This document shows, piece by piece, positions 31,070 to 38,859 of a DNA stretch of 41,168 nucleotides (the first letter of the stretch is position 1; the number at the start of each line of letters is the position of its first letter). Under the pieces are notes generated by a model. The model searched no databases, was not told the DNA's origin, and saw nothing but the letters and a program-made list of their open reading frames with translations. The position numbers and the translations under genes are program-made. The stretch is from Acidobacteriota bacterium (GTDB lineage Bacteria; Acidobacteriota; Thermoanaerobaculia; Gp7-AA8): NCBI GenBank assembly GCA_003223645.1, contig QHVT01000035.1:1-41168 (forward strand). The letters run 5' to 3'.

Positions 31070-32627
31070 ACGCGCGATCCTCTCCGTCTCCGACAAAACC
31101 GGCATCCTCGAGCTCGCGCGCGCGCTGCGCGCGAAAGGCGTGGAGATTCTCTCGACCGGCGGCACCGCGCAGCATCTGATCGACGGCGGCGTCGACGTCA
31201 CGCCGATCGCGAAGTGGTCCGGCGCTCCCGAGATCCTCGGCGGCCGAGTGAAGACGCTCACGCCGAAAGTGTTCGGCGCGATCCTGCACGATCGCGCGAA
31301 GCCGGAGCATCTGGCCGACTGCGAGCGCCTCGGTATTCCGCCGGTCGATCTCGTCGTCGTGAACCTCTATCCATTCGAGGCGACGATCGCGAAGGAAGGC
31401 GTGACCGTCGACGAAGCGATCGAGCAGATCGACATCGGCGGCCCGTCGATGCTGCGCGCGTCGGCGAAGAATCACAAACACGTTTTGCCGCTCTGCGATC
31501 CGTCGCTGTACGGCGATTTCCTGCGCGAGCTCGAGTCCGGCGAGATCAGCGAAGCGTTTCGCCTGCGCTGCGCGATCGCGGTGTTCGAGAAGACGAGCGC
31601 GTACGACGCGACGATCAGCGCGTTTCTCGGACGTGGGAATCGATTGATTCTCAATCTCGAGAAATTTCAGGACCTTCGCTACGGAGAGAACCCGCATCAA
31701 ACTGCCGGCTTCTACGTGCGCGCCGGCGAGACGCCGTTCGCGCAGATTCAGGGGAAGGAGCTGTCCTACAACAACCTCCTCGACCTCGACTCCGCGATTC
31801 GCCTCGCGACGGCATTCAGCGATCCCGCGATCGCGATCATCAAACACACGAACCCCTGCGGCGTCGGAGTGGTGCGCGCCTCCGAGGAGAGCGGGCGTCT
31901 CGCCCGCCTCCCGGGGGCGGGCGGGACGCCCGCTCTCCTCGGAAGGGCGCACCACTCGACGCTCGCCGAAGCGCTTGCGTTGGCGATCGAATCCGATCCC
32001 GTCTCCGCATTCGGCGGGATCATCGGCGCAAACCGCGCGTTCGACGCCGATTGCGCGCGCGCGATCGCCGATCTCTTTCTCGAAGTGATCGTCGCACCGT
32101 CATTCGACGATGAGGCCATCGAGATTCTCTCGAAAAAGAAAAATCTCCGGCTGGTCACAAGCGAATCGCGGAGAGCTTCGGACGTGCGCAGCGCGGCGAA
32201 CGGATTTCTCGTGCAGTCACCCGATCGCATCTCCTCGCGCGAGAACTGGAAAGTCGTCACCGACCGCCAGCCGTCCGCCGAAGAGTTGGACGGACTCGAG
32301 TTCGCGTGGATCGTCTGCGCGCACGTGAAGTCGAACGCGATCGTGCTCACGCGCGCGTCGCAGTCGGTCGGCATCGGCGCGGGACAAATGTCGCGCGTCG
32401 ATGCGGCGAAGGTCGCGATCATGAAGTCGATCCTCCCCGCCGAAGGGACGTTCGCCGCGTCCGACGCGTTCTTCCCCTTCCGCGACGGCCTCGACATTCT
32501 CGCCGACGCCGGCGTGCGCGCGATCATCCAGCCCGGCGGCTCCGTCCGCGACGCGGAAGTGATCGCCGCCGCGAATGAGCGCGGAGTGGCGATGGTGTTT
32601 ACGGGCGAGCGGCACTTCCGGCATTAG
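31059..32627 (+). CDS. purH: Bifunctional AICAR formyltransferase / IMP cyclohydrolase
   Basis: Last two steps of IMP synthesis. 522 residues. IMP cyclohydrolase domain about 1-190: SVSDKTGI, STGGTAQ, GRVKTLTPK. Transformylase domain about 195-522: RYGENPHQ, the catalytic KHTNPCGV, SAFGGI, and the C-terminal PGGSVRD. Between NPCGVG and STLAEALALA the reading frame runs through a 91-bp perfect-looking palindrome (residues about 270-300, with SEESGRLARLPGAGGTPALL), absent from normal PurH. It keeps the frame, so the enzyme probably carries an extra loop near its active-site Lys-His segment. No purine neighbours. Confidence 0.95.
   Translation: MPIERAILSVSDKTGILELARALRAKGVEILSTGGTAQHLIDGGVDVTPIAKWSGAPEILGGRVKTLTPKVFGAILHDRAKPEHLADCERLGIPPVDLVVVNLYPFEATIAKEGVTVDEAIEQIDIGGPSMLRASAKNHKHVLPLCDPSLYGDFLRELESGEISEAFRLRCAIAVFEKTSAYDATISAFLGRGNRLILNLEKFQDLRYGENPHQTAGFYVRAGETPFAQIQGKELSYNNLLDLDSAIRLATAFSDPAIAIIKHTNPCGVGVVRASEESGRLARLPGAGGTPALLGRAHHSTLAEALALAIESDPVSAFGGIIGANRAFDADCARAIADLFLEVIVAPSFDDEAIEILSKKKNLRLVTSESRRASDVRSAANGFLVQSPDRISSRENWKVVTDRQPSAEELDGLEFAWIVCAHVKSNAIVLTRASQSVGIGAGQMSRVDAAKVAIMKSILPAEGTFAASDAFFPFRDGLDILADAGVRAIIQPGGSVRDAEVIAAANERGVAMVFTGERHFRH
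31867..31957. repeat. 91-bp palindromic element inside purH
   Basis: Two 42-nt arms (31867-31908 and 31916-31957) with three mismatches around the loop TCCCGGG. The arms contain GAGGAGAGCGGGCGTC and its complement; outer ends are GAGTGGTGCGC and GCGCACCACTC. It is translated in frame with no stop on the coding strand. Confidence 0.92.
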
Positions 32628-32637
32628 CGTGCCTCTT

Positions 32638-32734
32638 TGTGGCGACCGCTGCCCTCAGCGGTCGCGGCGGCGCGAAGCGCCGCGGGCGCAACCATAGGCG
32701 GCGCCGTGACCGCTGAGGGCAGCGGTCACCACAA
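32638..32734. repeat. 97-bp palindromic element, GACCGCTGCCCTCAGCGGTC family (copy 2)
   Basis: Nearly identical in its outer arms to 28852-28949 (TGTGGCGACCGCTGCCCTCA at the left end and the complement at the right). The inner part differs (GCGCGAAGCGCCGCGGGC). It lies between purH and kdsC, both on the plus strand. Confidence 0.87.
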
Positions 32735-32755
32735 TTCTTGCTAGCATGCCCGCCA

Positions 32756-33292
32756 ATGGCGAACCCTCGCGACATCAAGCTGATCATCTCAGACGTCGAC
32801 GGCGTGTGGACGGACGGGAAGATCATTTACGGCGGCGAACGCACGGAGATCAAGGAGTTCAATGTCCGCGACGGGCTCGGGGCGAAGCTCGCGCAGAAGG
32901 CAGGAATCGTCGTGGCGTTGCTGACGAGCCGGCGCTCGCTGGCGGTCGAGCGGCGCGCGCGCGAGCTGGGGATCGCGGAGCTGCATCAGGGCACGCCGGA
33001 CAAGTTGCAGGAGACGCAGCGCATCGCGGAGAAACTCAACGTGAACTTCAGCGAGATCGCGTATGCCGGCGATGATCTTCCCGATCTCGCGCCGATGGCG
33101 CGCGTCGCGATCTCGGCTGCGCCTTCCGATGCCGCGCCGGAGGTGCGCGCGGCGGCGACGTGGAAGCTCGAGAGGGCCGGAGGCGCGGGCGCGTTTCGCG
33201 AGCTGGTCGAGCGTCTCCTCCGCGAGCGCGGCGAGTGGGACGCATTGGTGCGCGAGCTCAGCGATGGCAAGTCCGCGAGTTCGAGCATTTAG
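32756..33292 (+). CDS. kdsC: 3-deoxy-D-manno-octulosonate 8-phosphate phosphatase
   Basis: HAD phosphatase, KDO-8-P to KDO for lipopolysaccharide. 178 residues. Motif I is LIISDVDGVWTDG (nucleophile Asp), motif II LLTSRRS, motif III Lys in the following helix region (QGTPDKLQE), motif IV YAGDDLPDL. A C0/C1-type HAD without a large cap, as for KdsC. TAGCAT at 32742-32747 lies 8 nt before the ATG and there is no Shine-Dalgarno. An in-frame TTG at 32738 is an alternative start. It overlaps the acyltransferase gene by 29 bp. Confidence 0.9.
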   Translation: MANPRDIKLIISDVDGVWTDGKIIYGGERTEIKEFNVRDGLGAKLAQKAGIVVALLTSRRSLAVERRARELGIAELHQGTPDKLQETQRIAEKLNVNFSEIAYAGDDLPDLAPMARVAISAAPSDAAPEVRAAATWKLERAGGAGAFRELVERLLRERGEWDALVRELSDGKSASSSI

Positions 33293-34256
33293 GTCGCGCG
33301 CGATCTATTTCGTCGTCGCGTTCTTCACCGCGATCGGCCGCCGCATTCCGCTCCGCACCGGCCGCCTCCTCGGGCGCGGACTCGGAACGTTCGCGTACTT
33401 CGTCGTCGGACGCCAGCGCAAGAAAGCGCTCGCCAATCTCGCAATCGCATTTCCGGACTGGTCCGGCTCGAAACGCCACAAGACGATTCACGCGATGTTC
33501 CGTCACTTCGGCATGTCGCTCTTCGAGATCGCGTGGCTGCCGAACCTCACCCCGGAGACGCGCGACCGCTTCACGAAATTCGAAGGCGTCGACCAGATGA
33601 TGCAGCTCATCGACGAAGGCCGCGGCTTCGTCATCTTCACCGCGCACTGCGGGAACTGGGAGTGGCTGTCGTACACGATCGGCTTGTGGGGACGTCCGCT
33701 CAGCGTGATGCAGCGCGAGCGGGACGAGCACGGACTGAATCGCTTCATCACCGAGCTGCGCGCGCGCTCGGGCGCGAAGACGATCGATCGCGGATCGGCG
33801 AGCTCTGCGCGCGACATGATCAAGGCCATCCGCGGCGGCGGCATGCTCGCGTTCGTGATCGATCAGAACATTCGCAGCGAAAGCGTGAAGGTGCCGTTCT
33901 TCGGAACGCCCGCACCGACGGTGATCGGTCCGGCGCGGCTCGCGGTGCGCACGGGCGCGATGGGAATCACGGGCGTGTGCGAGCGGCTGGCGGACGGCAC
34001 GCTGGTCTCGCGTTTTCTAGAGCCGTTCGAATGCGCGGGCGGCGATCCGGTGGAGATCACCGCACGCGCGACCCGCGAAGTCGAAGAGCAAATTCGCAAG
34101 GCGCCCGAGCAGTGGCCGTGGTTTCACGACCGCTGGAAAGAGCGGCCGCAGTGGGACGCCGGCGCTACTCGATCTTCTGACTCCCTCACTTCGCGGGAAC
34201 GGACCCGATCGGCCACTCCCCGCGCAGGAAGTGACGGATCGACGCGAACACCGTGA
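33264..34256 (+). CDS. LpxL/HtrB-type lipid A acyltransferase
   Basis: Transfers a secondary acyl chain to a lipid A precursor at the inner membrane. 330 residues. An N-terminal membrane-associated helix (YFVVAFFTAIGRR) is followed by the catalytic His-x4-Glu in TAHCGNWEW and by IDQNIRSESVKVPFFG, a typical second block. The normal family end is near WFHDRWKERPQ; about 30 further residues of low complexity overlap the convergent hydrolase gene by 71 bp, so the original stop may have been lost. Start chosen at the ATG inside the kdsC end; earlier frame is antisense-like filler. Confidence 0.87.
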   Translation: MASPRVRAFRSRAIYFVVAFFTAIGRRIPLRTGRLLGRGLGTFAYFVVGRQRKKALANLAIAFPDWSGSKRHKTIHAMFRHFGMSLFEIAWLPNLTPETRDRFTKFEGVDQMMQLIDEGRGFVIFTAHCGNWEWLSYTIGLWGRPLSVMQRERDEHGLNRFITELRARSGAKTIDRGSASSARDMIKAIRGGGMLAFVIDQNIRSESVKVPFFGTPAPTVIGPARLAVRTGAMGITGVCERLADGTLVSRFLEPFECAGGDPVEITARATREVEEQIRKAPEQWPWFHDRWKERPQWDAGATRSSDSLTSRERTRSATPRAGSDGSTRTP

Positions 34257-35487
34257 CCGGATCGTCGAGGAATGACATGTGCGCGGCGCCTTTGACGGTG
34301 ATGAGCCGCGCGTCGGGCAGCGTCTTCGTCCACTCCACGCTCCCGGCGTACGGCGTGCTGCGATCTTTGTCGCCGTGGATCGTCAGCACCGGAACTTTGA
34401 TCGCCTGCAGTTTCTCCGCGGTGATCCCCAGGGTCTCGATCGATCCGCCGATGTGCTGCTGGGTGCGATCGAAGTTGATCGGCCACTCGTTTTCCTGCCT
34501 ACAGAACGCGAGATCGAAGCGCGAGGCGTGCGCGGGATTGCCGACGAAGAAGTACTTCCAGACGTCCCACTGCGCCTCGCAATACTCCTTCGGCGATTTC
34601 TCGCGCGCGCCGGCGGCGTGGAGCTCGGCCAGTCTTCTCTGCGCGGCTTCGGGAACGCCGAGATCGGGAGCCTCGCGCGGCATATTGGCGAATTTGGAGA
34701 ACGGCGCGGAATCGATCTGGACGACCCGGGAAACGCGATCGGGATAACGCATCGCGTAGATCGCGACCATCAGGCCGAGGTACGAGAAGCCGACGGGAAC
34801 GAACTTCTCGACTTTCAGCTCGCGGCGAACCGCCTCCATGTCGTGCGCGTCCTGCAGAATCGTCCACGTGCTTTCATCTTTCGCACGCTGCGAGCGCCCG
34901 CGATTGCGAGGGTCGTAGGTGATGACGGTGGCGATGTTCGCGAACTGCCGGAACTGATCGTGAAGATAGTTATCGAGCGGCACGATCAACGTGACCGGAC
35001 CGCCGCCGACTTTTCGGTAGAAGAGCTTCGTGCCGTCGTCGGCTTTGACGAATCCTTCTTCGACTTTGCCGGCTTCGGCGGGCGCGGAGCCGGGGCCGTC
35101 GAAGATCACCTTCCACGAGCCGTCGCCCTGCTTCTGCCAGATCGACGAATAGTCGCCGGCGTGTTTTCCGTTCGCGTCGTAAATCGGGCCGGTCGAGAGT
35201 CCGAGCTTTCCGTCCGCCGTCACTTCGACGCGCTCCGGTCCCCACGAGAACGGCGCCGGCCCTTCGAACAACCGCGACCATCCTTTGGCGACGGCGTCCT
35301 GGCCGCGCAGCGTGCGGAAGCCAAGGAAGTTCGCGTCGGGCGCGACCATCGCGAAGAACTTCGCGGAATCGCGATCGGCGAATGCCTTCGCGAATGCGCG
35401 CTCCGCGTCCGCGACGTCTTCGACGGGGCCCGCGAACGCCGGGATCGCGAGCGTAAGAGTGAAGGTAATGATGATGAATAGGCGCAT
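34186..35487 (-). CDS. Exported NTF2-like (DUF4440) + alpha/beta hydrolase fusion
   Basis: 433 residues. Signal peptide 1-19 (ends AFAG). Residues about 22-135 form a SnoaL/DUF4440-type NTF2 fold (AERAFAKAFADRDSAKFFAMVAPD then GQDAVAKGW). Residues about 150-430 form an alpha/beta hydrolase: PLDNYLHDQF, YDPRNRGRS, nucleophile region VGFSYLGLM, late Asp in HGDKDRSTP, His in GAAHMSF. The elbow reads GxSxL rather than GxSxG. The start codon ATGCGCCT is itself a unit of the palindromic repeat just upstream. Substrate unknown. Confidence 0.87.
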   Translation of the reverse strand: MRLFIIITFTLTLAIPAFAGPVEDVADAERAFAKAFADRDSAKFFAMVAPDANFLGFRTLRGQDAVAKGWSRLFEGPAPFSWGPERVEVTADGKLGLSTGPIYDANGKHAGDYSSIWQKQGDGSWKVIFDGPGSAPAEAGKVEEGFVKADDGTKLFYRKVGGGPVTLIVPLDNYLHDQFRQFANIATVITYDPRNRGRSQRAKDESTWTILQDAHDMEAVRRELKVEKFVPVGFSYLGLMVAIYAMRYPDRVSRVVQIDSAPFSKFANMPREAPDLGVPEAAQRRLAELHAAGAREKSPKEYCEAQWDVWKYFFVGNPAHASRFDLAFCRQENEWPINFDRTQQHIGGSIETLGITAEKLQAIKVPVLTIHGDKDRSTPYAGSVEWTKTLPDARLITVKGAAHMSFLDDPVTVFASIRHFLRGEWPIGSVPAK

Positions 35488-35589
35488 AGGCTCACAGGCT
35501 CATGGGCTCACAGATCTTGAAGTTTGTGAGCTTGAGCCAATGCGCCTATGAGCCTATGAGCCTTTGCGCCTCTGAGCCTCTGCGCCTAC
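35479..35589. repeat. Iterated palindromic element, AGGCTCATAGGC family
   Basis: Left units AGGCGCATAGGCTCACAGGC and CATGGGCTCACAG face at least five inverted units (GCGCCTATGAGCCTATGAGC and similar). It spans the junction of two minus-strand genes and supplies both the stop codon of proline dehydrogenase (TAG at 35588-35586) and the start codon of the hydrolase (35487). Related to 11636-11710. Confidence 0.85.
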
Positions 35590-36506
35590 CTTCTGAACAG
35601 ATTCTTCAAAATGAAAATCGCGTTTGCCGGCCGCTCTGCAAGTCGCCGCATCAAGTATGGGTACCACTCCGTTCCGAACGGGATGTAGACGCGCATGCGC
35701 CAGCCGTCGCGGACCAATTGTTCCTGAAGATCGCGGCGGACGCCGTAAAGCATTTGAAACTCAAATGCGTCATTTCGGATTTGTTCGGCGCGCGCGAATG
35801 CGAGCGTGGCTTCGATCATCTTCGGGTCGTGCGTGGCGATGCCGTGATAGGTCCCGCTCTTCAGCAGGATCTTCATCAGCGTCACGAAATTCGCATCGAC
35901 GTCTTCCTTCGCCTGGAACGCGATCTCGGCCGGCTCCTTGTACGCGCCCTTGCAGAGGCGGATGCGAATCTTCTCGGCGCACAGTTCCCGTACGTCGCGC
36001 TCGCTGCGATGCAGATACGCCTGGATCACCGCGCCGACGTGTCCGGCATGGCCGGGTTGCGCGTGCAGCTCGCGCACGATGTCGAGCGTCTTCTGCGTGT
36101 AGGGCGAGCCTTCCATGTCGATGCGCGCGAAGTTGTCGTTCTTCGCCGCGTGCGCGACGACTTCGCTGACGATCGTGCGCGACACCGCTTCGTCGATGTC
36201 GAGTCCCATGTGCGTCAACTTCAGGCTGACGTTCGCGTTCAGCTTGCGTGCGATGATCGCGTCGATCAGCTCGTGATAGAGCTGCGCGCTCTCGCGCGCT
36301 TCGTCCAGATTCGTGACGTTCTCGCCGAGGTTGTCGATCGAGACGGACATCCCCTTCGCGTTCGTGGCGGCGGTCGCGGCGAGCGCTTCCTCGACGGTCA
36401 TGCCGGCGACGAAGCGGCCGGACATGCGGCGTCCGATCGCGGACTTTTCAGCGACGGCGCGGAGGGTGCGGCTTTCGGAGAGAGCGATGAAAAATGCGCG
36501 GAACAT
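35586..36506 (-). CDS. Proline dehydrogenase (monofunctional PRODH)
   Basis: FAD-dependent oxidation of L-proline to pyrroline-5-carboxylate, electrons to quinone. 306 residues, the usual length of the single-domain enzyme. Motifs: SVSIDNLGENV, NVSLKLTHMGLD, ARIDMEGSPYT, RIRLCKGAYKEP, IATHDPKMI, FEFQMLYGVRRDLQ, RVYIPFGTEWYPYLMRRLAERP. The ATG lies 2 nt after the ComF stop, so the two are cotranscribed. No P5C dehydrogenase gene is in the window. Confidence 0.93.
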   Translation of the reverse strand: MFRAFFIALSESRTLRAVAEKSAIGRRMSGRFVAGMTVEEALAATAATNAKGMSVSIDNLGENVTNLDEARESAQLYHELIDAIIARKLNANVSLKLTHMGLDIDEAVSRTIVSEVVAHAAKNDNFARIDMEGSPYTQKTLDIVRELHAQPGHAGHVGAVIQAYLHRSERDVRELCAEKIRIRLCKGAYKEPAEIAFQAKEDVDANFVTLMKILLKSGTYHGIATHDPKMIEATLAFARAEQIRNDAFEFQMLYGVRRDLQEQLVRDGWRMRVYIPFGTEWYPYLMRRLAERPANAIFILKNLFRR

Positions 36507-36508
36507 GC

Positions 36509-37285
36509 TCACACTGTTTTCGCCACCGTGACCGCGCACACGCGCGACGCTCCCGCGCGGATCAGCGCGTTCGCGCACGCCCGCAGCGTCTCGCCGGTGG
36601 TGCAGATGTCGTCGACGATGAGAATCGATTTCCCTTTCAACCGGGGGGACCGGGATGCCTGAAATGCGCCGCGCACATTAGCCGCGCGGGCGTGTTTCGG
36701 CAAGAGCGACTGCGCGGCTGTCTCGCGCCGGCGCGTGAGGAGCATGTCACATTGGACATCGATCCGCCGCCCGAGGGCGCGCGCGAGGAGCTCGGCCTGG
36801 TTGTAGCCGCGCCTGCGCTCCTTCGCCGCCGACATCGGAACACCGGCGATGACGTCGAAGTCGCGATCGCGCAGCGTCTCTTCGAGCAGGCCCGCGAGCG
36901 CGTCGTCGAGAAAATCGTGCTTCTCGAATTTCAGCGCGTGCAAGACTTTTTCGAGCGAGTCGCGATACGTGCCCCACGATTCGCACCAGCCTACGGGGAG
37001 CGGATGTTCCATGCACCCGATGCAGAAGCCTCCAGGCCTCCCAGCCTCCTGGCCACCTGGGAGACCGGGAGGCTGGGAGGCTTGGGGGCTCGGCAAAGGC
37101 AGCGCGCACGAAAGACACTTTGCACACGCAATCCGCGGCAACGCGTCCCAGCACTCGCGGCAGCAGGACGCCACGCGCGCGTCCCATTCGAGGTCTTTGC
37201 CGCAGGCGACGCACCACGACGGCAGAACGATTCGCAGCGCCTCGCGTCCAAAGTACGACAACGCGCTGGCGACTCGGCTCGGCAC
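36509..37285 (-). CDS. ComF-family phosphoribosyltransferase-like protein
   Basis: 258 residues; relatives (ComFC, GntX) take part in DNA uptake or use. N-terminal zinc-finger region with Cys25/28, 41/42/45, 54/57/60 and 88/91. The PRTase-type domain about 110-255 ends with ILIVDDICTTGETL and has RRRGYNQAELLA. Between CALPLP and FCIGC (residues about 64-86: SPQASQPPGLPG then GQEAGRPGG) the frame crosses a palindromic element, adding about 23 residues between zinc ligands. Starts at GTG. Confidence 0.9.
   Translation of the reverse strand: MPSRVASALSYFGREALRIVLPSWCVACGKDLEWDARVASCCRECWDALPRIACAKCLSCALPLPSPQASQPPGLPGGQEAGRPGGFCIGCMEHPLPVGWCESWGTYRDSLEKVLHALKFEKHDFLDDALAGLLEETLRDRDFDVIAGVPMSAAKERRRGYNQAELLARALGRRIDVQCDMLLTRRRETAAQSLLPKHARAANVRGAFQASRSPRLKGKSILIVDDICTTGETLRACANALIRAGASRVCAVTVAKTV
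37027..37094. repeat. Palindromic element inside comF-family gene
   Basis: Units GCCTCCAGGCCTCCCAGCC and CTCCTGGCCACC face inverted units GGGAGGCTGGGAGGCTTGGG. Same family as 17019-17095, 26857-26950 and 37951-37999, but here it is translated in frame. Confidence 0.88.
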
Positions 37286-37347
37286 GCGCCCATTGTACTC
37301 ACGCGAGAAGGATGACAGTGATGATCCGCTTCGCTATATTCGCCGCC

Positions 37348-37920
37348 ATGAAACGTGCTTCTCTCCTCATTGCGCTGATCGTCGTCGGCGCTCCTCTCTT
37401 CGCGCAGTCGACAGAATTCGGCGTGATCGTCGGCGGCAGCCGCCGCATGGTCGACATCGGACAACGCGAGCCCGGCGTCCAGTGGCTCGACAGCAAGTTC
37501 AATTTCTCCAACTCCTCGGTCGAGCTTTTCTGGGGCATGCAGATGGACGAGGACACCTGGTTCAAGCTGAAGGTCGGGCGCATCGAGACCCAGATCGCCG
37601 AGGCGTACAACATCACGGGAACGTCGGGAACGTTCCGGCGCGATGCGGAAGGCGAAGTGCAGCACATCGACGCGCTGGCTGAATATCGATTCGCCGAGCC
37701 GTACGGATCGACGAGCATCTTCGGCGGAATCGGGCTGTACCGTCAGTCGGCGGACGGCCTCGCGTCGACGAACAACTTCGGTCTCACCGCGGGCGTGAAC
37801 GGAGACTTCCCGATCACGCGGCGCTACGGAATCGTCATCGAAGGCGCGTATCACTTCACGAACGCCGACTTCCGGCCGCGCTACATGACCGTCGGTGGCG
37901 GACTCCGCCTCTCGTTCTGA
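37348..37920 (+). CDS. Outer-membrane beta-barrel protein
   Basis: 190 residues. Signal peptide to about residue 20 (LFAQ). Alternating hydrophobic strands continue to the end, which is GGGLRLSF with the C-terminal Phe recognised by the BAM complex. Size fits an eight-stranded barrel of the OmpW/OmpA-barrel kind. TATATT at 37335-37340 lies 7 nt before the ATG with no Shine-Dalgarno, so a leaderless message is plausible. Function unknown. Confidence 0.82.
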   Translation: MKRASLLIALIVVGAPLFAQSTEFGVIVGGSRRMVDIGQREPGVQWLDSKFNFSNSSVELFWGMQMDEDTWFKLKVGRIETQIAEAYNITGTSGTFRRDAEGEVQHIDALAEYRFAEPYGSTSIFGGIGLYRQSADGLASTNNFGLTAGVNGDFPITRRYGIVIEGAYHFTNADFRPRYMTVGGGLRLSF

Positions 37921-37950
37921 GCTGGCAGCCCCATTGCTCCCCCGTTAGCG

Positions 37951-37999
37951 AGCCTCCAGGCCTCCCAGGATTAACGTTCCTAGGGAGGCTAGGAGGCCC
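37951..37999. repeat. Short palindromic element, GGAGGCTNGGAGGC family
   Basis: GCCTCCAGGCCTCCCAGGA faces CCTAGGGAGGCTAGGAGGCC around a small TTAACGTT palindrome. Lies after the outer-membrane protein gene and just ahead of the CBS gene ribosome-binding site. Confidence 0.8.
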
Positions 38000-38017
38000 A
38001 CAAAAGGAGGCAGCAAG

Positions 38018-38470
38018 ATGGCTCAGGATCGCAACTCGCGCCACGTGCGCGACGTGATGACACCCAACCCGGAAAGCGTGTCGCAGGACGCGCGCGTGCA
38101 GGAAGCCGCGCGCATCATGAAGGAAAAGGACACGGGAGTCGTGCCGGTGGTGGACGGCAACAGGAAAGTCGTCGGACTGATCACCGACCGCGACATCGTC
38201 GTGCGCGGACTCGCCGACGGCAAAGACTGCGCGAACATGTCGGTCAAAGAGTTGATGACGAAGCACGTCCGCTCGGTGCGCGAAGACGAACCGGTCGACA
38301 AGGTGCTGACGCTCATGTCGAGCGCGGAAGTGCGCCGCGTGCCGGTCGTGAACAACCGCGACGAGCTCGTCGGCATCATCTCGCTCGGCGACATCGCGGT
38401 CGAGACAAACAAAGACGGACGCGTCGGCAAGGCGATCGAGGACATCTCGCAAGCGCCGCCGAACAACTAG
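38018..38470 (+). CDS. Tandem CBS-domain protein
   Basis: 150 residues forming one Bateman module. CBS1 at about 10-68 (VRDVMTPNPESV, GVVPVVDGNRKVVGLITDRDIV) and CBS2 at about 75-135 (VKELMTKHVRSV, RRVPVVNNRDELVGIISLGDIA). Such stand-alone modules bind adenine nucleotides and regulate partners. The ATG follows AAAGGAGG. No partner gene adjoins it. Confidence 0.93.
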   Translation: MAQDRNSRHVRDVMTPNPESVSQDARVQEAARIMKEKDTGVVPVVDGNRKVVGLITDRDIVVRGLADGKDCANMSVKELMTKHVRSVREDEPVDKVLTLMSSAEVRRVPVVNNRDELVGIISLGDIAVETNKDGRVGKAIEDISQAPPNN

Positions 38471-38532
38471 AGTCCGCAGCGCGTCAGCCCGCATTTCTCA
38501 CAGAATCTGAAAAGGCGTGGAGCAAACGTCAA

Positions 38533-38618
38533 CGTCATCCTGAGCCGGCGAAGCGCGGCGAAGGATCTCAAGTTACGTAGATTGAGATCTTTCGCCGTCT
38601 ACGCGGCTCAAGATGACG
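38533..38618. repeat. Palindromic element, GTCATCCTGAG family
   Basis: CGTCATCCTGAGCCGGCGAA and AAGGATCTCAA face GAGATCTTTCGCCGTC and CGGCTCAAGATGACG. Intact relative of 3699-3789. It is the first of two palindromes in the 390-bp gap between the CBS and DsbA-like genes. Confidence 0.82.
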
Positions 38619-38671
38619 ATAAGGGGTGAGAAATGTAGATTGGCATCGTTCGCTCGATACCAGCGCACGCA

Positions 38672-38785
38672 CCGGAATGCAGAACACAAAATGCAGAATT
38701 CAGAAGTGAGAAGCCCGCCCACCGTGGCCCACGGGCGGAAGGGCTTCTAAATTCTTCATTCTGCGTTCTGCGTTCTGCATTCCGG
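38672..38785. repeat. Long iterated palindrome, ATGCAGAA family
   Basis: Units GGAATGCAGAACAC, AATGCAGAATTCAGAA and GAGAAGCCCGCCCACCG face GGGCGGAAGGGCTTC and repeats of CATTCTGCGTTCTGCG ending GCATTCCGG. AT-rich for this genome. No gene is seen between 38471 and 38860 apart from the two palindromes. Confidence 0.82.
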
Positions 38786-38859
38786 ACCAGTGCGCGTTCA
38801 AGTTCGTTCAAGCGCCGCACGCGCCATCCCACCGCACGCGCCCGTCCCCCCTCCCAGGA

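Noticed and set aside
30963-31955. A 330-residue open frame on the minus strand over purH
   Set aside because: Antisense to purH; its start lies in the palindromic insertion, which reads open on both strands.
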